Part shown: piece after piece, positions 1 to 5,067 of the stretch | Layout: each line of letters starts with the position of its first letter | Position numbering within the stretch: the stretch's first letter is position 1 | Assembly: GCA_947462515.1 (NCBI GenBank) | Contig: CANHPJ010000163.1 | Span: 1-5,067, forward strand | DNA from: Bacteroidota bacterium | Lineage (GTDB): Bacteria; Bacteroidota; Bacteroidia; JACCXN01 | Direction of reading: 5' to 3' | DNA length: 5,067 bases | Position numbers and translations under genes: made by a program | The notes under the pieces: generated by a model | Databases searched by the model: none | The model's input: the letters and a program-made list of their open reading frames with translations, nothing else | Told to the model about the DNA's origin: nothing

Positions 1-612
1 ACAGGAAAAATGATTTTCAATTTGACAAAAAAAGTTCAAGAAAGCGGTGTTATAGTCTTAAACTCTTTGACTGTAAAAAACATAGAAGAAGAAACAAACC
101 AGGTTAAAGTAACTCTGAATGAAAACATTAAATTAAAAGTTAAAAAAGTTTTAGTTGCAACCAATGGTTTTGCAAAACAATTACTACCTGAACTAAATGT
201 AAATCCTGCACGAGCACAAGTACTGATTACAAAACCTATAAAAAACCTCAAAATAAAAGGGACATTTCATTACGATCAGGGATATTATTATTTTAGAAAC
301 ATAGAAAACAGAATTTTATTGGGAGGAGGACGAAACACAGATTTTAAGGGGGAAGAAACCACTGAGATGGTAACCACTGAAAACATTCAACGTAAATTAG
401 AAGAATTGCTTAAAAGCACAATAATACCAGATACAAAATACATAGTAGATCAAAGATGGAGCGGAATAATGGGAGTAGGAAATCAAAAGACTACCATAGT
501 AAAGGCCATATCAAAAAACATTTTTTGCGCAGTAAGGATGGGCGGCATGGGAGTTGCAATTGGAAGTTTAGTTGGACAAGATGCGGCTGAGATGATTGCA
601 AAAGAATTATAA
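1..612 (+). CDS. FAD-dependent oxidoreductase (DAO family), C-terminal part, 5' end outside window
   Basis: This is the C-terminal 203 residues of a flavoprotein oxidoreductase of the DAO/DadA-like superfamily, which oxidises amines or amino acids with FAD. The reading frame is open from base 1 (Thr-Gly-Lys before the first Met), and these residues fit the family as an internal segment, so the ATG at 10 is internal. Counting from the first in-frame codon, VLVATNGFA (50-58) is the strand-and-turn that usually precedes the substrate domain. YYYFRN and LLGGGRN follow in the substrate-domain sheet. RWSGIMG (152-158) and RMGGMGVAIG (179-188) form the C-terminal part that closes over the flavin. 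Complete members are usually about 350-400 residues, so roughly half is missing. The TAA stop is at 610-612. A 202-base gap and a new promoter separate it from the carotenoid genes, so I infer no functional link. The substrate cannot be told from this part. Confidence 0.85.
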   Translation, partial: TGKMIFNLTKKVQESGVIVLNSLTVKNIEEETNQVKVTLNENIKLKVKKVLVATNGFAKQLLPELNVNPARAQVLITKPIKNLKIKGTFHYDQGYYYFRNIENRILLGGGRNTDFKGEETTEMVTTENIQRKLEELLKSTIIPDTKYIVDQRWSGIMGVGNQKTTIVKAISKNIFCAVRMGGMGVAIGSLVGQDAAEMIAKEL

Positions 613-767
613 TAAATGAAACCATAATGCGAGTCGAATAAAAATTTTTTAACGACAAAAAATTTAAGAAAAAAAATAACTCAAATTTCAAATATTCTTT
701 CAGAAGAAGCTTTTAAAAATAACACATTAGCTTGAGAGATAATAAGTCAATATAAGTAGAAATAAAT
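613..767. other. AT-rich intergenic region upstream of the regulator promoter
   Basis: No credible gene, RNA gene or strong terminator is visible. There is a weak GTCG/CGAC hairpin (633-636 with 653-656) around an AT core, with A rather than T residues after it. Further on, AACACATT (721-728) is the exact reverse complement of AATGTGTT (779-786) in the left arm of the candidate operator, and TTGAGA (732-737) is the reverse complement of TCTCAA (775-780). The upstream part may therefore carry an additional regulator-binding half-site. Confidence 0.4.
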
Positions 768-798
768 TTTGCTTTCTCAATGTGTTTAAATAAATTTG
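768..798 (+). promoter_or_regulatory. Bacteroidota-type promoter for the MerR-family gene
   Basis: TTTG at 768-771 (-33 element) and TAAATTTG at 791-798 (-7 element, an exact match to TAnnTTTG) are separated by 19 bases, the spacing expected for the primary sigma factor of Bacteroidota. By that family's geometry transcription would begin a few bases after 798, leaving an untranslated leader of only about 10-14 bases before the TTG start at 815. It is the best promoter match I found in either intergenic region, and it may drive the whole regulator-crt-idi unit. Confidence 0.65.
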
Positions 799-818
799 TA
801 AAAAATTAAACAAATTGA
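777..818. promoter_or_regulatory. Imperfect inverted repeat around the -7 element, candidate operator
   Basis: The left arm TCAATGTGTTTAA (777-789) and right arm TTAAACAAATTGA (806-818) are reverse complements at 12 of 13 positions, separated by 16 bases. The -7 element (791-798) lies wholly between the arms, and the right arm covers the TTG start codon. MerR-family proteins bind as dimers to inverted repeats in promoters, and CarA/CarH-type members repress their own or adjacent carotenoid promoters. Autoregulation by the product of the gene at 815 is therefore the simplest reading. The repeat is directly seen; the bound protein is inferred. Confidence 0.5.
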
Positions 819-1696
819 ATTTATTTTCCATTTCACAACTAGAACAATTCTCCGGAGTAAAAGCCCATACCATTCGAATATGGGAAAAAAGATACACTGC
901 CTTAAAACCGAATCGATCCGAGGGAAACACCAGGTATTATGACAACACCCAACTTAGGAGGCTTTTAAACATAGTAAGTCTGATTGATGCCGGACATAAA
1001 GTTTCGAAAATTTGCTGTTTGTCAGACGATCAGTTATTCGAAATACTCACAGAGAAATTAAACTCTAGCTATTCTGATGACGAAACAACTGAATACTATG
1101 TTTCGCAGCTTATAGCATCGGGAATGAGTTATGATGAAACACATTTTGAAAATACTTTTTCGATCTGTTTGAATCGGTTTGGGATGAAGCAAACCTATAT
1201 CAAGGTGATATATCCTTTATTGACTAGGATTGGATTGATGTGGGCCAATGATAGCATGGCAGCGGCAAACGATCACTTTATAAGCAATAAAATAAAACAA
1301 AAATTATTTTCCAGTATAGATGCATTGCCTACTCTTGATTCTGAGGAAACCTGGTTATTATTTTTACCAGAAAATGAATTTCACGAATTAAGTCTACTAT
1401 TTTCGAATTATCTTATTCGTAAGGCAGGGAAAAAAGTATTTTATTTGGGGAGTAATGTTCCCATGGATATGCTTACCATCGCCATCCAACAAATCAACCC
1501 AAAAAACCTTCTGTTTTTTTTGGTACATCATGATCTAGTTGATGAATCACAGAACTATTTAGATACTTTACAAAACGCCTTTAAAAACATCAAAATAAAT
1601 TTATCCGGCAACGAAAAATTAATAAGTGAACTTAAAACCGGCGGAAATATTAATTGGATTCGTTCTGTTGATGAATTAGAAGCCCTAATCATCTGA
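815..1696 (+). CDS. MerR-family regulator with cobalamin-binding-like domain (CarA/CarH/LitR type)
   Basis: This 293-residue cytoplasmic regulator probably controls the adjacent carotenoid genes. Residues 1-70 are a MerR winged helix: ISQLEQFSGVKAHTIRIWE is the recognition helix-turn-helix, and RYYDNTQLRRLLNI the wing and following helix. Residues about 90-170 resemble the helical bundle that precedes B12 domains, with W143-x9-D153-H154 at the place of the usual W-x9-E-H. Residues about 178-293 resemble a Rossmann-like B12-binding domain: E188-x-H190-x-x-S193 corresponds to the E/D-x-H-x-x-G motif whose His is the lower cobalt ligand, and YLGSNVP (210-216) and SGN (264-266) follow. In family members adenosylcobalamin holds a repressor tetramer that light dismantles; whether this one does so is uncertain because several pocket residues differ. 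The TTG start is chosen because MNLFSISQLEQ matches the family N-terminus. A stop lies eight codons upstream at 791-793, and the first in-frame ATG is at residue 104. It lies 71 bases before crtI on the same strand. Confidence 0.88.
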   Translation: MNLFSISQLEQFSGVKAHTIRIWEKRYTALKPNRSEGNTRYYDNTQLRRLLNIVSLIDAGHKVSKICCLSDDQLFEILTEKLNSSYSDDETTEYYVSQLIASGMSYDETHFENTFSICLNRFGMKQTYIKVIYPLLTRIGLMWANDSMAAANDHFISNKIKQKLFSSIDALPTLDSEETWLLFLPENEFHELSLLFSNYLIRKAGKKVFYLGSNVPMDMLTIAIQQINPKNLLFFLVHHDLVDESQNYLDTLQNAFKNIKINLSGNEKLISELKTGGNINWIRSVDELEALII

Positions 1697-1718
1697 AAAT
1701 TTATATTTTAAAATTTTC
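1695..1718. repeat. Perfect 8-base inverted repeat at the regulator's stop codon
   Basis: GAAAATTT (1695-1702) and AAATTTTC (1711-1718) are exact reverse complements around an 8-base AT loop. The left arm begins inside the TGA stop. As RNA the stem has a single G-C pair per arm, so it is a poor terminator. It could be a protein-binding site or reflect base composition. It lies in the only gap between the regulator and crtI. Confidence 0.3.
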
Positions 1719-1719
1719 C

Positions 1720-1735
1720 TATGATAAATATCATA
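1720..1735. repeat. Small palindrome TATGAT-AAAT-ATCATA before crtI
   Basis: Six-base perfect arms (1720-1725 and 1730-1735) flank AAAT, centred about 40 bases before the crtI ATG. A weak -7-like TAATTTTC (1743-1750, one mismatch to TAnnTTTG) lies just downstream, but no -33 element at suitable spacing accompanies it. The palindrome could be an operator for a secondary crtI promoter. Chance occurrence in AT-rich DNA is also possible. Confidence 0.3.
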
Positions 1736-1767
1736 TAAATAGTAATTTTCAGAAAAAAAAACAAAAG

Positions 1768-3264
1768 ATGTCAAAAATTGCGATTATTGGATCTGGTTTC
1801 TCGGGCATAAGTGCAGCAGCTTATTTATCCGCTGCAGGACATCAAGTACATGTTTTTGAAAAAAACTCCCAAGCCGGCGGTAGGGCTCGAAATTTAAAAA
1901 CCGATTCCGGGTATATATTTGATATGGGGCCGAGTTGGTATTGGATGCCAGGTGTATTTGAGAAATTTTTTAAAGATTTTGGATTTGCAGTGGCAGATTT
2001 ATATGAATTAAAATTATTAAATCCCTCATTTGACGTGGTATTCAGTAATAATGAAACCATGAGTGTACCTGAAAATTTTGATGAGCTATGTAAAATGTTC
2101 GATTCCATTGAATCAGGTAGTAGCCACCAGCTCATAAAATTCATGGACGAGGCGGAGTATAAATATAAAACAGGAATTGAAAATCTAGTATACAAACCCG
2201 GACTTTCCCTTGCAGAATTCGCTGACATAGATTTAATAAAAGGTGCTTTTAGGTTGCAGGTATTTTCTTCATTTAGTAAGCATGTTAGAAAATATTTTTC
2301 TAACACTAAGCTTATCGCGCTAATGGAATTCCCTGTATTGTTTCTTGGGGCAATGCCTCAGGATACCCCAGCATTATACAGCCTAATGAATTATGCCGGC
2401 CTTAAATTAGGGACATGGTACCCTATTGGGGGATTTTCAAAAGTTATTGATGCCATGATATTGGTAGCCGAAAAAAACGGAGCCCATTTTCACTTAAATG
2501 CGCCAGTTGAACAAATTGAAATTGAAAACAACAGAGCAAAAAATATACTTGTAAATGGAGAATCAATTGATTTCGATGCCGTTATTGCATCAGCCGACTA
2601 TCATCATGTTGAAAGTAAATTATTAAAACCTGAATATAGAAACTACGACGAAAAGTACTGGGAGAAAAAGACATTTGCTCCATCCTGCCTAATTTTCTAC
2701 CTAGGAATTAATAAAAAAATCGAGTCGCTTAACCATCATACTTTATTTTTTGACGAGGATCTTTTTCAACATTCCATTGAAATATATAAACAACCTCAAT
2801 GGCCTTCCAAACCACTTTTTTATGCATGTTGTCCGTCAAAGTCAGAAGATGGAGTAGCACCAAAAGGCCATGAAAACATCTTTTTATTAATGCCTATTGC
2901 TCCAGGCTTAATAGATTCTGAAGAGATGAGAGAAAAATATTTCAATATCATGATCAATCGCCTGCAAAAACAAACCGGCCAAGATATTATGCCTTATATC
3001 GATTTCAAAAAAAGTTATTGTGTAAATGATTTTATCTTCGATTATAACTCCTACAAAGGAAACGCCTATGGCTTAGCAAACACCTTGATGCAAACCGCAC
3101 TATTGAAACCAAAATTAAAAAACAAAAAAGTTAATAATCTTTTTTATACCGGTCAGTTAACGGTTCCAGGCCCTGGCGTGCCACCATCAATAATATCAGG
3201 CAAAGTTGTTGCAGACGAATTACTAAAACATTTAAAAAAAAGAAATTATGAAGCCGCTTTTTGA
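1768..3264 (+). CDS. crtI: Phytoene desaturase (CrtI type)
   Basis: This FAD-dependent carotenoid desaturase should convert colourless phytoene stepwise to lycopene, acting at the membrane surface. At 498 residues it is full length for the family. The N-terminus holds the dinucleotide-binding motif GSGFSG (8-13), with acidic E31 ending the second strand (VFEKN) and GGRAR at 37-41, followed by DMGPSWYW (52-59). The C-terminal flavin segment TGQLTVPGPGVP (461-472) is the Bacteroidota version of the desaturase signature; it departs from the proteobacterial form (typically THPGTG) while keeping the glycine framework. ATG at 1768 follows an A-rich leader with no Shine-Dalgarno, typical of Bacteroidota, and the FAD motif begins at once. 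Its end overlaps crtB by 17 bases. Direct adjacency to crtB favours CrtI over the related CrtD (hydroxycarotenoid 3,4-desaturase), but sequence alone does not exclude a CrtD-like activity or fix the number of desaturation steps. Confidence 0.95.
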   Translation: MSKIAIIGSGFSGISAAAYLSAAGHQVHVFEKNSQAGGRARNLKTDSGYIFDMGPSWYWMPGVFEKFFKDFGFAVADLYELKLLNPSFDVVFSNNETMSVPENFDELCKMFDSIESGSSHQLIKFMDEAEYKYKTGIENLVYKPGLSLAEFADIDLIKGAFRLQVFSSFSKHVRKYFSNTKLIALMEFPVLFLGAMPQDTPALYSLMNYAGLKLGTWYPIGGFSKVIDAMILVAEKNGAHFHLNAPVEQIEIENNRAKNILVNGESIDFDAVIASADYHHVESKLLKPEYRNYDEKYWEKKTFAPSCLIFYLGINKKIESLNHHTLFFDEDLFQHSIEIYKQPQWPSKPLFYACCPSKSEDGVAPKGHENIFLLMPIAPGLIDSEEMREKYFNIMINRLQKQTGQDIMPYIDFKKSYCVNDFIFDYNSYKGNAYGLANTLMQTALLKPKLKNKKVNNLFYTGQLTVPGPGVPPSIISGKVVADELLKHLKKRNYEAAF

Positions 3265-4084
3265 TAATGTGTCTGTTCAATGCAGCATACTTACCACACG
3301 AGCATATAGTACCAGTTTTTCATTGGGAATATATTTTCTAAGCAATAATTTAAGAAATCCAATCTATTCTATTTATGGGTTTGTCCGTTTTGCAGATGAA
3401 ATTGTAGACAGTTTTGAGGGATATGACAAAAAGTACTTGTTAGATAAGTTTAAAAAAGACACTTTCGAAGCCATAGAGACTAGAATATCTTTAAACCCAA
3501 TACTTAATGCATTTCAGAATACTGTTAACAAATACAATATAGGATTAGAGTTAATCGAAACTTTTTTGGACAGCATGGAAATGGATCTGGATAAAAAAAA
3601 ATACACAAAAGATAAATATGAAAAATACATATTAGGTTCAGCAGAAGTAGTTGGTTTAATGTGTCTTCATGTTTTCACAGAAGGTAAGAAGGACAAATTT
3701 GAAGAATTAAAACCTGCAGCTATGAAGCTCGGAGCTGCTTTTCAAAAAGTGAATTTTTTAAGAGATCTCAAGGCAGATTACCAAAATTTAGGCAGAACTT
3801 ATTTCCCTAATGTTGACATGACTCAGTTCACAGCAATTGAAAAATGTCAAATTGAATCGGAAATTGAGGAGGATTTTAAACACGCACTCATAGGTATTAA
3901 AAAACTGCCTGCTTCATCCAAAGGAGGTGTTTATCTTGCCTATGTATACTATAACTCATTATTTAAAAAAATAACCAAGGTACCTGCAGAACGCGTTTTA
4001 ACAGAAAGAATAAGAATTAGTAATGGCAAAAAATTCGGATTAATGCTGAATAGCATGCTTCAATACAAAATGAATTTAATATGA
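3248..4084 (+). CDS. crtB: Phytoene synthase
   Basis: This enzyme condenses two geranylgeranyl diphosphates head to head into phytoene, the committed step of C40 carotenoid synthesis. It is a full-length 278-residue all-helical trans-isoprenyl-diphosphate-synthase-like protein. Both Mg-diphosphate motifs are intact: D50-E-I-V-D54 within YGFVRFADEIVD, and D173-L-K-A-D177. The latter sits in the region from L161 to P187, which satisfies the squalene/phytoene synthase signature (LG, Q166, N169, R172-D173, D177, R183-x-Y185-x-P187). The ATG at 3248 lies inside the end of crtI and gives a 17-base overlap. I prefer it to the GTG at 3269 because MKPLFDNVS fits the family N-terminus. The stop overlaps the next start as ATGA (4081-4084). 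C30 relatives (CrtM, HpnC/HpnD, squalene synthase) share the fold, but the pairing with crtI supports C40. Confidence 0.96.
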   Translation: MKPLFDNVSVQCSILTTRAYSTSFSLGIYFLSNNLRNPIYSIYGFVRFADEIVDSFEGYDKKYLLDKFKKDTFEAIETRISLNPILNAFQNTVNKYNIGLELIETFLDSMEMDLDKKKYTKDKYEKYILGSAEVVGLMCLHVFTEGKKDKFEELKPAAMKLGAAFQKVNFLRDLKADYQNLGRTYFPNVDMTQFTAIEKCQIESEIEEDFKHALIGIKKLPASSKGGVYLAYVYYNSLFKKITKVPAERVLTERIRISNGKKFGLMLNSMLQYKMNLI

Positions 4085-4584
4085 GTAAACTGTTTATCAT
4101 ACTAATTATGTTAAGTAGTAATAATGCTTTCTTAAATTCCCCATCAGAAAAAGAAGTAAGGGATCTTTATAAAAAAGCAGCAAATCAAGAGACTGCCTGT
4201 AAGGATTTAATTGCACTACTTGAGCCCTATACCGAAAAAAACAATGTCGTTTTAGCAGGCTATAAAGCATGCGCAACAATGATGATGGCTAACTATGTTT
4301 TTTTTCCTATCAATAAACTTCAAAAATTCTCCGAAGGAAAAGAATTGCTTGAAAAGTCAATAAGTCAGAATCCTTATAATATAGAAGTTCGTTTTCTCCG
4401 ATTCACGGTTCAAACGAGCTCTCCTTCCTTTTTAGGTTACAATAAATCAATAGAATCTGATAAAGTCTTTCTTATAAATTCTTTATCAAAAATGAATAGT
4501 TCAGATTTAAAAAAAATGATAATCTCATTTCTTTCAGAGTCTTCTTATGTAAATTCCAATGAAAAAAAACAAATAAAATCATGA
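4081..4584 (+). CDS. Putative exported protein of unknown function in the carotenoid operon
   Basis: This 167-residue protein has no function I can assign. Residues 1-16 (one Lys, then a hydrophobic run LFIILIML, then SSNNA) look like a short signal peptide or N-terminal anchor. No lipobox cysteine is present, and the possible cleavage after A16 is not ideal because Asn is at -3. The rest is predominantly helical by eye: an amphipathic segment at about 22-50, then YKACATMMMANYVF (61-74). A lysine-rich helix EGKELLEKSISQNPYNIEVRF (85-105) resembles a TPR-type helix pair. RFLRF (104-108) and SFLGY (116-120) follow, then a charged C-terminal helix and EKKQIKS tail. From memory, proteins with the blocks YKxxATMMMA, RFLRFxVQ and FLGY recur among Bacteroidota, which suggests a real conserved family. 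The ATGA overlaps at both ends (4081-4084 with crtB, 4581-4584 with idi) tie its translation to carotenoid synthesis. A periplasmic or membrane-associated accessory role is possible but inferred from position only. Confidence 0.85.
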   Translation: MSKLFIILIMLSSNNAFLNSPSEKEVRDLYKKAANQETACKDLIALLEPYTEKNNVVLAGYKACATMMMANYVFFPINKLQKFSEGKELLEKSISQNPYNIEVRFLRFTVQTSSPSFLGYNKSIESDKVFLINSLSKMNSSDLKKMIISFLSESSYVNSNEKKQIKS

Positions 4585-5067
4585 AGGAATTTTTGATTCT
4601 TGTAGATGAAAACGATCAGCCATTGGGAAAGGAAGAAAAATTAAAGGTTCACCAATTGGGCTTATTACATCGAGCTTTTTCTGTATTTATATTTAATAAT
4701 AAGGGTCAGATGCTCCTTCAGCAGCGAGCTGATGAAAAGTATCATTCTCACGGGTTATGGACCAATACCTGCTGCAGTCACCCTAATTATGGTGAGCAAA
4801 CCCAAGATGCCATAAAAAGAAGACTTCCGCAAGAGATGGGAATGCATTGTGAAGCAAATTTTGCCTTCACCTTTAAATATAAGGTGAATTTCAGTAACGG
4901 CCTTACTGAGCATGAATTTGATCACGTATACATTGGAATAAGTGATACCTTGCCAAATCCAGAAAAATCGGAGGTTAAAGACTGGAGATATGCCACAATA
5001 GCTGATTTAGAAAAAGACATTCTCCTGAATCCGGATTTATATACTGAATGGATGAAAATATGTTTAC
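4581..5067 (+). CDS. idi: Isopentenyl-diphosphate delta-isomerase, type I (Nudix), 3' end outside window
   Basis: This cytosolic metalloenzyme interconverts IPP and DMAPP and so supplies the allylic primer for GGPP and carotenoids. The window shows 162 codons from ATG at 4581, with no stop before the edge. Family members are about 165-185 residues, so only a short tail is missing. Visible active-site features are H24 and H30 (metal ligands), WTNTCCSHP (60-68) in which C65 aligns with the catalytic Cys of the E. coli enzyme (Cys67) and H67 with its His69, the Nudix-like helix GEQTQDAIKRRLPQEMG (71-87) with metal-binding E85, and E110/E112 in LTEHEFDHVY matching the catalytic Glu pair. Two adjacent cysteines (C64, C65) occupy the catalytic loop. 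The start overlaps the preceding stop as ATGA, so it is the next gene of the crt operon. All key residues are present, so it should be active. Confidence 0.95.
   Translation, partial: MKEFLILVDENDQPLGKEEKLKVHQLGLLHRAFSVFIFNNKGQMLLQQRADEKYHSHGLWTNTCCSHPNYGEQTQDAIKRRLPQEMGMHCEANFAFTFKYKVNFSNGLTEHEFDHVYIGISDTLPNPEKSEVKDWRYATIADLEKDILLNPDLYTEWMKICL

Noticed and set aside
4..12. AGGA a few bases before ATG at 10, resembling a ribosome binding site and gene start
   Set aside because: The frame is open to base 1, the Thr-Gly-Lys residues fit the oxidoreductase family as internal sequence, and starting here would remove the FAD-binding N-terminus. The resemblance is chance.
36..251. Reverse-strand open frame of 71 codons
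   Set aside because: It lies wholly within the oxidoreductase gene, has no recognisable domain, and is a shadow of the + strand coding sequence.
633..656. GTCG/CGAC hairpin as a terminator for the oxidoreductase gene
   Set aside because: It has only four G/C-containing pairs, mismatches in the stem, a long AT loop and no following T run on the + strand.
794..817. ATT at 794 as an alternative, upstream start of the regulator
   Set aside because: ATT is a very rare start, it falls inside the -7 promoter element, and the added residues do not fit the family N-terminus.
491..930. Reverse-strand open frames of 66 and 67 codons reaching into the intergenic region
   Set aside because: Both overlap real + strand genes at one end and consist largely of Phe/Leu-rich translations of A-rich DNA, with no domain or convincing start signal.
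1842..2306. Reverse-strand open frame of 154 codons
   Set aside because: It is entirely inside crtI, antisense to conserved desaturase segments, and has no recognisable motif.
3269..3271. GTG as a non-overlapping start for crtB
   Set aside because: It would remove the first seven residues, which fit Bacteroidota CrtB N-termini, whereas the ATG at 3248 is a better codon and short overlaps are usual in this operon.
1..5067. tRNA, rRNA, CRISPR array, insertion sequence or phage features
   Set aside because: I saw no cloverleaf, regularly spaced direct repeats, transposase motifs or terminal inverted repeats. The region reads as a normal biosynthetic gene cluster.

Overview
The window is AT-rich DNA that looks like Bacteroidota. 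The evidence is a TTTG-N19-TAAATTTG promoter of the Bacteroidota type, A-rich translation starts without Shine-Dalgarno sequences, and proteins that read like Bacteroidota forms of CrtI and CrtB. I would not name a genus from 5 kb. All genes are on the + strand.

Layout. Bases 1-612 are the C-terminal part of an FAD-dependent amine/amino-acid-type oxidoreductase whose start lies outside the window; it is probably an unrelated neighbour. Bases 613-814 are a 202-base intergenic region with no gene. It ends in a promoter for the next gene, and a long imperfect inverted repeat wraps the promoter's -7 element. Bases 815-1696 encode a MerR-type regulator with a C-terminal cobalamin-binding-like region (the CarA/CarH/LitR architecture), starting at TTG. 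A 71-base spacer with two small palindromes follows. Next come phytoene desaturase crtI (1768-3264), phytoene synthase crtB (3248-4084), a conserved-looking exported protein of unknown function (4081-4584) and a type I isopentenyl-diphosphate isomerase idi (4581 to the window edge).

How they work together. Idi balances IPP and DMAPP for prenyl-diphosphate synthesis, CrtB condenses two GGPP into phytoene, and CrtI desaturates phytoene to lycopene. The four genes from crtI to idi are packed with a 17-base overlap and two ATGA stop/start overlaps, so they are almost certainly one translationally coupled operon. The MerR/B12-type protein probably controls it, and its own promoter carries a good operator candidate. 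The cyclase, hydroxylase or ketolase genes that would define the final pigment are not in view.

Most worth a second look: the uncharacterised exported protein locked between crtB and idi; substitutions in the regulator at positions that matter for CarH photochemistry; and the inverted repeat around the regulator's promoter.
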